A stretch of 64,000 nucleotides of DNA from Alphaproteobacteria bacterium (GCA_019635875.1 JAHBYP010000005.1:434001-498000); one strand, 5' to 3'; counted from the stretch's first letter, positions 8,945 through 19,450 are shown. Numbers and translations: made by a program. The notes: generated from the sequence alone by a model not told the origin.

Positions 8945-10489
8945 TCAGGCGGCGCGGACCTGCAGGCCCTCCGGCGTGGCGCGATAGCCGGTCAGAGTGC
9001 GCTCGGCGAAACCCAGGCGCCAGTCGAGCATCTTCTGGGCGTAGTGGCGCACCTTCGCCGCGTAGGCCGGGTCGTCGGCGCGGTTGACGAACTGGCCGGG
9101 ATCGGCGCGCAGGTCGAAGAACAGCGGCGGCAGCGCGGCGAAGTGCACGTACTTGCAGTCGTGGTCCTGCACCACCGCGAGGCTGCAGCGATCCATCGGC
9201 ACGCCCAGTGCCGATTCCGGCTGGCTGTAGTGCAGGTCGCGGAAGTCGAACTCGTAGTGGACCTCGCTACGCCAGTCGGCCGGCGGCGCGCCGTGACAGA
9301 ACGGCAGCAGCGAGCGGCCATCGCATTGCCGTGGAACGCCCAGCCCAAGCCACTCGAGGATGGTGGGCATGGTGTCGATCGTCTCGGTGAAGTGCCGCTC
9401 GACGATGCTGCCGCGCGAGGCGTTCGCCTCGGCCAACGGATCGCGGATGATCATCGGGATGCGATAGGACTCGTCGCAGTAGCCGATCTTGCCCAGGAGG
9501 TGGTGGTCGCCGAGCTGCTCGCCATGATCGCAGGTGAAGACGATCAGCGTGTCCTGCCACTGTCCGGTCTGCTGGAGGAACTCGAAGACGCGGCCGAGCT
9601 GGTCGTCGATCTCGCTCATCAGGCCGTAGTAGGTGGCGCGCATCTGGCGCACCTGGGCATCCGTCATTGCGCTGCCCAGACCCTGGCCGTCCTGGAAGAA
9701 GCTCGATTGCCTGATGTTCTCGATGTAGTAGCGCAGCAACGGATGCTGCCCGGCCTCCTCGGCCGCGCTCGCCGCGCGCAGCGGCGCCGGCATGTCCCGC
9801 GGATCGTACATCGCGTTATACGGCGCCGCTGCGACGAAGGGCGGATGCGGGCGGTAGTAGCCGAGATGCAGGAACCACGGCTTGCCTCCGCGGCCGCGCA
9901 GATAGGACAGCGCCCGTTCGGTGAACCAGGCGGTGTCCGACAGCTCCTTGGGGATGCGAGCGGGCCGCGCGGTGGCGCCGCTCTCGCCCGCCGCCGCTCC
10001 GTCCGGTAGCCAGATGTCCTCGCGATTCTCCGGCAGCCTGTATCCCTGGCTTTCGACCCAGCCGAAATAGGCGTCGCGATAGGGCTCGAAGGCCCCCACC
10101 GGGCGGAAGCCGTCCATGATGTCGCCGAGCACGAGAAAGCGCGGATCGTCGGGCCCGGTGGTGCGCGGATCGGGCGTGGTGGTGGTGTAGCCGACCAGCG
10201 CCGGATCGTAGCCGCCCTTGCGCAGCTCGTGCGCGAGGTTAGTGAAGCGCGAATCGAGCGGGATGGTGTTCTGCACTGCGCGATGGTTCATCAGGTACTG
10301 GCCGGTGAGCAGGCTGGCGCGGCCTGGCCCGCAGGGCACCGCCTGCGTGAAGTGATGACGGAAGGTGACGCCTTCGGCTGAGAGCCTGTCGATGTTGGGC
10401 AAGCGCAGCAATTTCGCGCCGAGCTTCGGCAGCAGCTCGCCGCGCCATTGGTCGACGACAATCAGCAGGACGTTCTTGCGCTTGGACAT
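8945..10489 (-). CDS. Sulfatase / phosphonate monoester hydrolase (alkaline phosphatase superfamily)
   Basis: 514 aa. VDQWRG near the N-terminus gives the first metal aspartate. CGPGRASLLTG (Cys53, Arg57) is the C-x-P-x-R sulfatase motif, whose cysteine must become formylglycine. FTCDHGEQLGDHH supplies the second metal pair. The VDQWR and PCGPxRASLLTG combination resembles phosphonate monoester hydrolases more than classic arylsulfatases. No signal peptide is seen, so it should be cytoplasmic, consistent with PMH-type enzymes. It lies 36 bases downstream of egtD on the same strand, with a 7-bp hairpin (10504-10519) between them, so read-through from egtBD is likely but may be attenuated. Confidence 0.87.
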   Translation of the reverse strand: MSKRKNVLLIVVDQWRGELLPKLGAKLLRLPNIDRLSAEGVTFRHHFTQAVPCGPGRASLLTGQYLMNHRAVQNTIPLDSRFTNLAHELRKGGYDPALVGYTTTTPDPRTTGPDDPRFLVLGDIMDGFRPVGAFEPYRDAYFGWVESQGYRLPENREDIWLPDGAAAGESGATARPARIPKELSDTAWFTERALSYLRGRGGKPWFLHLGYYRPHPPFVAAAPYNAMYDPRDMPAPLRAASAAEEAGQHPLLRYYIENIRQSSFFQDGQGLGSAMTDAQVRQMRATYYGLMSEIDDQLGRVFEFLQQTGQWQDTLIVFTCDHGEQLGDHHLLGKIGYCDESYRIPMIIRDPLAEANASRGSIVERHFTETIDTMPTILEWLGLGVPRQCDGRSLLPFCHGAPPADWRSEVHYEFDFRDLHYSQPESALGVPMDRCSLAVVQDHDCKYVHFAALPPLFFDLRADPGQFVNRADDPAYAAKVRHYAQKMLDWRLGFAERTLTGYRATPEGLQVRAA

Positions 10490-10503
10490 CGGACGATCGC
10501 TCC

Positions 10504-10519
10504 GCGGCTCGGGAGCCGC
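10504..10519 (-). terminator. Short hairpin between egtD and the sulfatase gene
   Basis: Perfect 7-bp arms (GCGGCTC / GAGCCGC) with a 2-base loop lie in the 36-base gap between the egtD stop and the sulfatase start. There is no T-run, so this is an attenuator or mRNA-processing candidate rather than a proven terminator. Confidence 0.3.
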
Positions 10520-10525
10520 ATGTGA

Positions 10526-11508
10526 TCAGCCCGCCTGCGAATCGGCAACGAGGTAATGCACCGCAAAGAACTTGTCATCGTCGCACCAGGTGCGGCCGAT
10601 GTCGAAGCCCGTGCCGTCTACGAGTGCTCCGAATGTCCGATCGTCGTACTTGTAGGAGTACTCGGTGTGGATGCGTTCGCCTGCCGCGAACATAAAGCGC
10701 CAGCCCGCGACCATCGCCGTTTGCGAGCGCAGGCTGCGGGCGTAGATCTCGATGCGGCCCAGTTCCTCGTTGTAGTAGGCCTCGTGCGCGAAACCCGACA
10801 GATCGAGCGTGGCGTCGAGCTCCCGGTTCATGCGCCGCAGCAGGTTGAGCGTGAAGGCGGCCGTGACTCCGGCGCTGTCGTTGTAGGCGGCGTGCAGCGG
10901 CGCCGGATCCTTGCGCAGGTCGACGCCGATCACCATGGCGCCGCCGCCACCGACCAGCGCACGCGCACGCTGCAGGAAGTCCCTGGCCTCGTCCGGCGTG
11001 AGGTTGCCGATCGTCGAGCCGGGGAAGAATCCCAGACGGCGCGCCGAGGGCACCGAGTCAGGCAGCGTCGCGATCGCCATGTAGTCGCCGCACACCGGCT
11101 CGACCCGCAGCCCGGGATAGTCGCGCCGCAGCTGATCGGCCGTCGTGTCGAGATGGTCACGCGAGATGTCGATCGGTGCGTAGACGGCAAGATCGCGCAG
11201 CGCATCGAGCAGCAGGCGCGACTTCACGCTCGAGCCGCTGCCGTACTCGATCAGCGCGCGGCCCGGGCCTGCGAGCTCGGCGATCTCGGCCGCACAGCCG
11301 CGCAGGATCGCGGTCTCGGTGCGCGTCAGGTAGTACTCCGGCAGTTCGCAGATCTGGTCGAACAGCTGCGAGCCGCGCGCATCGTAGAGGTACTTCGCGG
11401 GAATCGCGCGCGGCGCGCGCGACAGGCCGTCGAGCACAGCGCGTTCGAACTCCTCGCGATCGGCGACGGCGGCGGCTTGCGCCAGGTTGTGCAGCGGGCT
11501 GGTGGTCA

Positions 11509-11512
<4 letters not shown>
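10526..11512 (-). CDS. egtD: L-histidine N-alpha-methyltransferase EgtD
   Basis: 328 aa. Trimethylates histidine to hercynine using three SAM, the first step of ergothioneine synthesis. Recognisable by KYLYDARGSQLFDQICELPEYYLTRTE at the N-terminus (family signature), the SAM-binding LIEYGSGSSVKSRLLL, and the FFPGSTIGNL motif. Length matches the family (about 320). The start ATG overlaps the egtB stop (ATGA, 11512-11509), so the two are translationally coupled. Note the order egtB then egtD, although EgtD acts first in the pathway. Confidence 0.95.
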
Positions 11513-12735
<1,223 letters not shown>

Positions 12736-12876
12736 ATCGCCTCCGCTGGCGCAGCAACGACGCAAACGTCATCCACGATAGCGGGTTCCAGGGCTCCGGT
12801 CGCGGCCGGATGCAACCGCGCCGTGTCAGGTTCCTGTGAGCACGCGCTTGCGCCAGGCGACACAAGCGTCGCTAAT

Positions 12877-13800
12877 ATGGTGATGCCCATCGCCGAGATC
12901 GATCCCTGGCGCATGCAGTATTTTGTTGATGTGCCCTGCCCCGACGACGTGCTGATTCCCACCGAGGACAGCGACGCGTGGATGTGGAACCCCGATCATC
13001 GCTGGGTCTACGACAAGCTCGCGGTGGCTCGCAGCCAGGGACTCGACGCCGCGCCGCATGGCGTCGACCCGCCGTCGTTCCCGGTCTTCTCCAAGCCGAT
13101 CTACAATCTCAAGGGCATGGGCGTGGGCAGCCGCGTCATCGCCTCGGCCGAGGACTACAGGGAAGCACAGACCGCCGGTCATTTCTGGACAAGCTTGCTG
13201 ACGGGAGATCACGTCAGCACCGACGTCGCAGTGCTCGACGGCGAGCCGCGATGGTGGCGCCACGCCACCGGCGAGTCGGCAGGCGATGGCACCTTCGATC
13301 ACTGGACAGTGCACGCCGAGGCCAACGAAGCGGTCGAGCGATGGTGCGGCGCCTGGTGCCGCAGGCACCTCAAGGGCTACAGCGGCATGGTCAACCTCGA
13401 GAGCATCGGCGGACGCATCATCGAGGTGCATCTGCGCTTCGCCGACCAGTGGCCCGATCTCTACGGCGAAGGCTGGGTCGAGGCGGTGGTGCGGCTCTAT
13501 GAGAAGCGCGCGTGGCGTTTCGACGACAGCCGACGGCGCACCGGATACAGCGTAGTGCTCTTCCTGCCGCACGGTCGGCGCTACCGCCATCCACCGGCCG
13601 CCATGATCGACGAGCTGACGCGGCAAGCCGCCATCTCCAGTGTGCAGATCACCTTCCACGAGGACCGGGCCGCGCATCTGCACGCCATGCCGCCTGGCGG
13701 GTTCCGCGTGGCGATCGTCAATTGCTGGGATCGCGACGCGGGCAATGCCGCCCGCGCAAGCCTGCGCCGGCAGTTTGAAGCATCCGCGGCGAGCTTGTGA
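12877..13800 (+). CDS. ATP-grasp-like protein of unknown function, divergent from egtB
   Basis: About 307 aa; not a family I can name. Features fit an ATP-grasp fold: FSKPIYNLKGMGVGSRVI (nucleotide-binding lysine strand), LLTGDHVSTDVAVLDGE (the G-x-x-x-S-x-D pattern), and near the C-terminus GMVNLESIGGRIIEVHLRFADQWPDLYG, resembling the metal-binding E...(E/N)xR end of ATP-grasp enzymes. That would predict ATP-dependent ligation of a carboxylate to an amine or thiol. The ATG at 12877 has a poor ribosome site; a GTG at 12823 and an ATG at 12883 are in frame. It shares a 140-base divergent promoter region with egtB, which suggests, but does not prove, a link to ergothioneine. Confidence 0.6.
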   Translation: MVMPIAEIDPWRMQYFVDVPCPDDVLIPTEDSDAWMWNPDHRWVYDKLAVARSQGLDAAPHGVDPPSFPVFSKPIYNLKGMGVGSRVIASAEDYREAQTAGHFWTSLLTGDHVSTDVAVLDGEPRWWRHATGESAGDGTFDHWTVHAEANEAVERWCGAWCRRHLKGYSGMVNLESIGGRIIEVHLRFADQWPDLYGEGWVEAVVRLYEKRAWRFDDSRRRTGYSVVLFLPHGRRYRHPPAAMIDELTRQAAISSVQITFHEDRAAHLHAMPPGGFRVAIVNCWDRDAGNAARASLRRQFEASAASL

Positions 13801-13859
13801 AACCAGGAGAGCGCGCTAGGCTGCCGGCAACGAACAGCGCAGAACCGGGACCGAACGCC

Positions 13860-15467
13860 ATGAACGCCAGCGCCGACATCCAGTACGACTACATCATCGT
13901 CGGCGCAGGCTCCGCCGGCGGCGCGCTGGCGGCAAGGCTGACCGAGGATGGCCGCTCGCGCGTGCTGCTGCTGGAGGCCGGCAAGGCGAGCCACCGCTAC
14001 GCGCGGTACCCGATCAGCTTCGGCCTGCTGATCAACAGCCCCGAAGCCAATTGGCTCTACCAGTCCGATCCCGAGCCGGGCACCGCCAACCGCGAGATTC
14101 CCGTGCCGCGCGGCAAGCTGCTGGGCGGCTCGAGCTCGATCAACGGGCTGGTCTGGGTGCGCGGCCAGCCGCTCGACTACGATACCTGGGCCCAGCTGGG
14201 CAATCGCGGCTGGAGCTGGCAGGACGTGGCGCCGCTCTTCACGCGCATCGAGCATTACGAGAAAGGCGGCAAGAACGGCCGTGGCACGGCGGGGCCCTTG
14301 AAGGTGTCGGAAGTTCCCGACCGCAATCCGCTTTACGACGCGCTGTTCCGGGCCGCCGTCGCCGCCGGCTACAAGCTCAACGCGGACTACAACAGCGAGG
14401 ACCAGGAAGGCGTCGTCAAGACCCAGGCCAGCATCTGGAAGGGCCGGCGCATGAGCGTGGCCCACTGCTATATCGAGCCGGCGATGAAGCGGCCCAACCT
14501 CACGGTGATCTGCGAGGCGCACATCAACAAGGTGCTGCTCGAGGGCAAGCGCTGCATCGGCGTCGAGTACGAGCGCGCCGGCCAGGTGCACACGGCGCGC
14601 GCCGGGCGCGAGGTCGTGATCTCTGCCGGCGGCGTGGCGTCACCGCAGATTCTCGAGCTCTCGGGCATCGGCAACCCCGAGATCCTGAAGAAGCACGGCA
14701 TCGAGATGAAGCACGAGCTTCCGGCGGTGGGCGAGAATTTCCGCGATCACCTCAACGCCCGCATCGTCTGGCGCGTGAAGGTGCCGGCGGTGTCTTACAA
14801 CCACATGGCGCGCGGCATCGGCGCCGTCGGCCAGGCGCTGAAATACATGACCTCCGGCGGCGGATTCTTCAGCCTGCCCTCGGCACCGGTGCTGGCATTC
14901 CTGCGCACGCGGCCCGAGCTCGCGACACCCGATGTGCAGATGCACCTGGTGCCCTACTCGATCAAGGATCCCAAGCAGCGCAAGCTGCAGGACTTCCCGT
15001 CGATGACCGTGGCCTGCTACCAGCTGCGCCCCGAGAGCCTGGGCTCGATCCACATCCGCTCGGCTGATCCGCGCGCCCAGCCGGCGATCCGCTTCAACTT
15101 CCTCGGCGATCCGATCGACCAGCGCACCACGGTCGACGGCTTCCGCATGATGCGCAAGATCGTCGAGGCGGCGCCGATGGACACCTATCGCGGCGACGAG
15201 CACTCGCCGGGCAAGGAGGTCGAAACCGACGAGCAGATCCTGGGCTGGATCCGCAACAACTCGCAGACCGCCTATCATCCGATCGGCACCTGCCGCATGG
15301 GGCCGGGACCGAACTGCGTCGTCGACGACAAGCTCAAGGTGCACGGGCTGGAAGGCCTGCGCGTCGCCGACGCCTCGATCTTCCCGACCATGCCCTCGGG
15401 CAATACCAATGCACCCAGCATCATGGTCGGCGAGAAGGCCGCGGATATCCTGAAGGCGGCCGCCTGA
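13860..15467 (+). CDS. GMC-family FAD-dependent oxidoreductase (choline dehydrogenase-like)
   Basis: 535 aa. It has an N-terminal FAD motif DYIIVGAGSAGGALAARL, the GMC signature GGSSSINGLVWVRG (residues ~85-98), the second GMC motif SAGGVASPQILELSGIG, and C-terminal HPIGTCRMGPG with the catalytic histidine and VADASIFPTMPSGNTNAP. The family oxidises primary alcohols. The substrate is not predictable, and no betaine aldehyde dehydrogenase or transporter neighbours it. The ATG at 13860 is chosen because the FAD motif begins about 10 residues later. It is followed after 17 bases by the small AtzG-like gene, so it may share a transcript with the amidase and SDR. Confidence 0.88.
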   Translation: MNASADIQYDYIIVGAGSAGGALAARLTEDGRSRVLLLEAGKASHRYARYPISFGLLINSPEANWLYQSDPEPGTANREIPVPRGKLLGGSSSINGLVWVRGQPLDYDTWAQLGNRGWSWQDVAPLFTRIEHYEKGGKNGRGTAGPLKVSEVPDRNPLYDALFRAAVAAGYKLNADYNSEDQEGVVKTQASIWKGRRMSVAHCYIEPAMKRPNLTVICEAHINKVLLEGKRCIGVEYERAGQVHTARAGREVVISAGGVASPQILELSGIGNPEILKKHGIEMKHELPAVGENFRDHLNARIVWRVKVPAVSYNHMARGIGAVGQALKYMTSGGGFFSLPSAPVLAFLRTRPELATPDVQMHLVPYSIKDPKQRKLQDFPSMTVACYQLRPESLGSIHIRSADPRAQPAIRFNFLGDPIDQRTTVDGFRMMRKIVEAAPMDTYRGDEHSPGKEVETDEQILGWIRNNSQTAYHPIGTCRMGPGPNCVVDDKLKVHGLEGLRVADASIFPTMPSGNTNAPSIMVGEKAADILKAAA

Positions 15468-15484
15468 CGCGAGGAGGAATCCGG

Positions 15485-15691
15485 ATGAGAAGCGAGCAGG
15501 ATCTGCGCGCCGACTACGAGGCGTCGCTGCGCCTGGCCGGCATCGTCGTGCCGGCGGACCGAGAGCAGGCGATGTTCGATGCTTTCAAGGTGGTGCGCCA
15601 GATGATGGACGAGCTGCGCCGGCCCTGGCGCTACGACGAGGAGCCGGCCTTCATCCATCGACCGCCGCCGCCGGCAGAAGACGCGCGATGA
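15485..15691 (+). CDS. AtzG/GatC-like small subunit preceding an amidase
   Basis: 68 aa. It starts after GAGGAATCCGG. Its helical core (EASLRLAGIVVPADREQAMFDAF) followed by an extended tail EEPAFIHRPPPP resembles DUF4089/AtzG proteins, GatC-like partners that wrap around AtzE-type amidases. Its stop overlaps the amidase start (ATGA, 15688-15691), the arrangement known for atzG-atzE. Similarity is by pattern and context only, since such a short protein is hard to place. The predicted role is to stabilise the downstream amidase as a heterocomplex. Confidence 0.65.
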   Translation: MRSEQDLRADYEASLRLAGIVVPADREQAMFDAFKVVRQMMDELRRPWRYDEEPAFIHRPPPPAEDAR

Positions 15692-17103
15692 GCGCCGATC
15701 CCGCCAGCCTGACGATCGCCGGCGCCGGACGGGCGTTGCAGGCTCGGACCCTCTCGCCGGTCGAGCTGCTCGAGGCGACGCTGGAGCGCATCCGCGCCTG
15801 GGATCCCGCGCTCAACGCCTTCGTGCTGCTGACCGAGGCGCGCGCCCGTCAAGACGCCGAGCGCGCCCATCGCGAGATCGCTTCGGGCCGTTGGCGCGGA
15901 CCGCTGCACGGCGTGCCCTACGGTCTGAAGGACATCATCGATACGGCAGGCATCCGCACCACCTGCCATTCGCAGCTGCTGATCGACAACGTGCCGGCCA
16001 AGGATGCGCATGTCGCCGACCTGCTGCACGCGGCCGGCGGCGTGCTGCTCGGCAAGATGGCGACGCACGAATTCGCCACCGGCGGGCCGGCCTTCGACCT
16101 GCCCTTCCCGCCGGCGCGCAATCCCTGGGACCGCGCCTGCTTCACCGGCGGCTCCTCGAGCGGCTCGGGCGCCGCCGTCGCGTCGGGCATGCTGCCGCTG
16201 GCACTGGGCACTGATACCGGCGGCTCGATCCGCCTGCCCGCAGCCTATTGCGGCGTCGCCGGCATCAAGCCGACTTATGGCCGCGTCAGCCGCCGCGGCG
16301 TGGCGCCGCTGTCGTTCAGCCTCGACCATGTCGGCCCGCTCTGCTGGACGGTCGAGGATTGCGCCCTGTCGCTGGGCGCGCTCGCCGGCTTCGACCCGGC
16401 CGATCCCGGCTCGGCCGACCTGGCCGTGCCCGATTACGCCGCGGCGCTCGCGGGCGGCGTTGGCGGCCTGACCATCGGCTACGTGCGCAATTTCAGCGAC
16501 GGCGCGAGCGACGACATGGCAACCGGCATCGAGGTGGCGCTCAACGAGCTCTCGCGGCTGGGCGCGCGCATCGTCGAGGTCGAGCTGCCTGACATGTCGC
16601 TGTTCCAGGCCGCCTACCGCGCGATCTGCGGCGCCGAGGGCTTCGCGGTGCACGCCCACGATCTGCGCACGCGCCCGCATCTGTACGCGCGCGTCACGCG
16701 CGAGCGGCTGATGGTCGGCGCCTTCATCACCGGCGAGGACTACGTGCAGGGCCAGCGCCTGCGGCGCGAGCTCATGGCGGCGGTCGACCGGGCGTTGCAG
16801 GGCGTCGACCTGCTGGCCGGCGCCACGATCCTGGCGCCGGCGCAGCGGCTGGAGGATGTCGACACCTCGCCGCTGCGCCGCGCCGCGCCGATCACCGTGC
16901 CGTTCAACATCACCGGCCATCCCGCGCTCAGCCTGTGCTGCGGCTATGGCGGGGGCGGATTGCCGCTGGCCCTGCAGCTCGTCGGCCGGCCATTCGACGA
17001 GGCGCGCGTGCTGCGCGCCGGCCACGCCTACGAGCGCGCCACATCGTGGCGCGAGCGGCGGCCCAGCTGCGCGCCGCAATCCGCGGCAGTGGCAGCGCAA
17101 TAG
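15688..17103 (+). CDS. AtzE-like amidase (amidase signature family)
   Basis: 471 aa. It carries the full Ser-cisSer-Lys triad of the amidase-signature family: GVPYGLKDIIDTAG (Lys, ~residue 80), FTGGSSSGSGAAVASG (cis-Ser), and GTDTGGSIRLPAAYCG (nucleophile Ser). The sequence FATGGPAFDLPFPPARNPWD is of the GatA/AtzE type. The family hydrolyses carboxyamides such as 1-carboxybiuret, or is part of transamidosomes; the substrate is unknown. It overlaps the AtzG-like gene by four bases and lies 12 bases before an SDR gene. Confidence 0.85.
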   Translation: MSADPASLTIAGAGRALQARTLSPVELLEATLERIRAWDPALNAFVLLTEARARQDAERAHREIASGRWRGPLHGVPYGLKDIIDTAGIRTTCHSQLLIDNVPAKDAHVADLLHAAGGVLLGKMATHEFATGGPAFDLPFPPARNPWDRACFTGGSSSGSGAAVASGMLPLALGTDTGGSIRLPAAYCGVAGIKPTYGRVSRRGVAPLSFSLDHVGPLCWTVEDCALSLGALAGFDPADPGSADLAVPDYAAALAGGVGGLTIGYVRNFSDGASDDMATGIEVALNELSRLGARIVEVELPDMSLFQAAYRAICGAEGFAVHAHDLRTRPHLYARVTRERLMVGAFITGEDYVQGQRLRRELMAAVDRALQGVDLLAGATILAPAQRLEDVDTSPLRRAAPITVPFNITGHPALSLCCGYGGGGLPLALQLVGRPFDEARVLRAGHAYERATSWRERRPSCAPQSAAVAAQ

Positions 17104-17115
17104 AGCGAGGAACTC

Positions 17116-17883
17116 ATGGCAGGCGCATTCGATCTGAAGGGCAAGGTCGCCGTGGTGACCGGCGGCAACGGCGGCATCGGCCTGGGCATGGCGCGCGGCA
17201 TGGCCGAGGCAGGTGCCGCCATCGTCGTCGCCGGCCGCAACACACAGAAGAACGAGGCGGCGGTCGCGGCGCTGAAGGGCACCGGCGCCGAGGCCTCGTC
17301 GGTCGTCGTCGACGTCAACGACGAGAAGCAGTGCGCGGCGATGGTGGCGCACGCCGTGACGCAGCATGGCCGTCTCGACATCCTGATCAACAACGCCGGC
17401 ATCAACGTGCGCAAGCCGCCGCACGAGATCTCCGTGGCGGAATGGACGCTGGTGCTCAACACCAACCTGACCAGCGCCATGGTGTGCAGCCAGCTCGCCC
17501 ACCCCGAGATGAAGAAGACCGGCGGCGGCAAGGTGATCAACATCGGCTCGATGATGTCGATCTTCGGCGCGCCGTACACGCCGGCCTACGCCGCCAGCAA
17601 GGGCGGCATCGTGCAGTTCACCAAGGTCTGCGCCACCGCCTGGGCCAAGGACAACATCCAGGTCAATGCCGTGCTGCCGGGCTGGATCGACACCGAGCTG
17701 ACCAGCAACGCGCGCCGCGAGGTGCCGGGCCTGCACGAGCGCGTGCTGTCGCGCACCCCGGCGGGACGCTGGGGCACGCCGCAGGACATGGCGGGCATCG
17801 CCGTGTTCCTCGCCAGCCCGGCCTCCGATTTCGTCACCGGCGCGGCGATCCCGGTCGACGGCGGCTTCGCGGTGCTCGGCTGA
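17116..17883 (+). CDS. SDR-family NAD(P)-dependent oxidoreductase
   Basis: 255 aa, classical short-chain dehydrogenase. It has TGGNGGIGLG (cofactor loop), NNAGIN, the catalytic Ser in NIGSMMS, and YAASKGG with Tyr and Lys; the C-terminal PVDGGF completes the fold. AGRN after beta-2 suggests NADP preference (inference). The close relative pattern is 3-oxoacyl-ACP reductase or gluconate/glucose dehydrogenase-type SDRs. GCGAGGAACTC precedes the ATG. Last gene of the GMC-AtzG-AtzE-SDR run; it converges on the TPR gene four bases later. Confidence 0.88.
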   Translation: MAGAFDLKGKVAVVTGGNGGIGLGMARGMAEAGAAIVVAGRNTQKNEAAVAALKGTGAEASSVVVDVNDEKQCAAMVAHAVTQHGRLDILINNAGINVRKPPHEISVAEWTLVLNTNLTSAMVCSQLAHPEMKKTGGGKVINIGSMMSIFGAPYTPAYAASKGGIVQFTKVCATAWAKDNIQVNAVLPGWIDTELTSNARREVPGLHERVLSRTPAGRWGTPQDMAGIAVFLASPASDFVTGAAIPVDGGFAVLG

Positions 17884-17887
17884 GGCC

Positions 17888-18721
17888 TCAGGGCGCCGGC
17901 CGCCGCGACGGCGCCGGCCGCGGGAAGTATTGCGGGTTGTTGCGCAGGCTGGCGGCGCGCTCGGGAATCGACAACGTGCGCAGCTGGCCGAAATACACCA
18001 GCTGGCGCGCGGCGCTCTCGCTGTCGTAGTCGGCGCGCAGCCAGCGGCTGGCCTGGGCCATGTCGCCGGCGATGCCGTGGGCCAGCGCCAGGTTGCCGCG
18101 CACCCGCGACGCGCTGTTGGCGATCGGGGTGAGGATGGCGATCGCCTCGTCGTAGTAGCCGCCGACGATCAGCGACAGGCCGAGATTGTTGCGCGCCGGC
18201 ACGAATTGCGGCGCGTGCTCGGAGGCGCTGCGATAGGATGTGCGCGCCTCCTCGTGACGGCCCAGCAGATCGAGCGCCACGCCGCGGCCGGTCAGGGCGC
18301 GCGGGTCGTCGGGCGCCGAGAGCAATGCCGAGTCGTACTGCGCCAGGGCCAGCTCCGGCTGGTCGAGCGCGATGAAGACCGAGCCCAGCCCGCGCAGCGC
18401 CGCCGGATGCGACGGCGCCAGCTTGAGCGCGTCCTGGTAGGCCGCGACCGCCTCCTCGTAGGCGCCCAGCTCGACCATGGCGCCGGCCTGGCCGATGATC
18501 GGCTCGATGGCGCTCGGCCGCATCTCGCGGGCCTTGCGGTAGATGCTGAGCGCGTTGACGGCGTCGCCGCCGGCGCGCGCGCCCTCGGCAAGCCGCATGA
18601 CGGCGTCGTAATTGCCTTCAGTCTGCACATTGCCGGAATCGCCGCTTGAGCAACCGGCAAGGGCAAACAAGAACGCAACGATCAGCGCTCGCGCGCGACG
18701 GGCTGGGGAGCTTGTTGTCAT
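17888..18721 (-). CDS. TPR lipoprotein, TadD-like pilus assembly candidate
   Basis: 277 aa. The N-terminus (MTTSSPARRARALIVAFLFALAGC) is a lipoprotein signal with lipobox LAGC, so it would be a lipidated outer- or inner-membrane protein. Several tetratricopeptide repeats follow (for example DAVNALSIYRKAREMRPSAI and EEAVAAYQDALKLAPSHPAA). This is the make-up of TadD, needed for Tad secretin assembly. It lies on the same strand and just downstream of the tad locus but is separated from it by a plus-strand cupin gene, so it has its own promoter. I chose the ATG at 18721 because the signal peptide begins there. The assignment to TadD is by context. Confidence 0.75.
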   Translation of the reverse strand: MTTSSPARRARALIVAFLFALAGCSSGDSGNVQTEGNYDAVMRLAEGARAGGDAVNALSIYRKAREMRPSAIEPIIGQAGAMVELGAYEEAVAAYQDALKLAPSHPAALRGLGSVFIALDQPELALAQYDSALLSAPDDPRALTGRGVALDLLGRHEEARTSYRSASEHAPQFVPARNNLGLSLIVGGYYDEAIAILTPIANSASRVRGNLALAHGIAGDMAQASRWLRADYDSESAARQLVYFGQLRTLSIPERAASLRNNPQYFPRPAPSRRPAP

Positions 18722-18880
18722 CTGGCCCGGCCGAGGGGGTACCGGCTCTTTTCTGTTGTTTCTCGGGGTATTATAGAGCGTTCTGAGGCAAAAGCCAGCC
18801 CCGCGGTCCCAGGCTCCGGAACCGGCCCGCAACGGCCCGGGATCTGCCGCGTCGGTGGCATGCCGCCGAAGGGAGTCGCC

Positions 18881-19450
18881 ATGGGCCGCGCCGACTTGAT
18901 CCCGTTTTCCGATCGGCTTCAGCCGCGCGAGCCGCTGACCTTCCGCTTCGCGGCCGACCCCGAGGTGCCCAACAACCCGCGCCTGCCGCTGATCATCTAT
19001 CGCGGCGCGCTGCGGCTGGAGCCGGCCGGCGATCCGGCGGCGATCTTCGAGGAAGTCTTCGCCGCCAATGGCTGGGGTTCATCCTGGCGCAACGGCATCT
19101 ACCCGTTCCGCCACTTCCACATCCGCGCGCACGAGGTGCTGGGCATCGCCCGCGGCGACGCGCGGGTCGAGTTCGGCGGGGCGGCGGGCGAGCGGCTCGA
19201 CATCGGCGCCGGCGACGTCGCGATCCTGCCGGCGGGTACCGGGCACAGGCGCCTGGCCCAAAGCGCCGACCTGCTGGTGGTCGGCGCCTACCCTGCGGCC
19301 GGCGGTTTCGACCAGAAACGCGCCGGCGAGATCGATATCGCCAGCGCGCTCGCCGATATCGCGAAAGTGCCGGATCCGTCGAAGGACCCGGTCTACGGCG
19401 CGGACGGCCCCCTGCGCGCCCTCTGGGGCGCGTCGGGCCGGGTCGCTTAG
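18881..19450 (+). CDS. YjlB-like cupin protein
   Basis: 189 aa. One cupin domain: FRHFHIRAHEVLGIARG carries HxHxxxxE-like metal ligands, and GDVAILPAGTGHRRL is the second cupin motif. The N-terminal NPRLPLIIYRGAL and GWGSSWRNGIYPFRHFH match the YjlB group of unknown function. Start: GGGAGTCGCC before ATG. It is inserted between the TadD-like gene and the tadE genes with opposite orientation to both, probably unrelated to pili. Confidence 0.8.
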   Translation: MGRADLIPFSDRLQPREPLTFRFAADPEVPNNPRLPLIIYRGALRLEPAGDPAAIFEEVFAANGWGSSWRNGIYPFRHFHIRAHEVLGIARGDARVEFGGAAGERLDIGAGDVAILPAGTGHRRLAQSADLLVVGAYPAAGGFDQKRAGEIDIASALADIAKVPDPSKDPVYGADGPLRALWGASGRVA

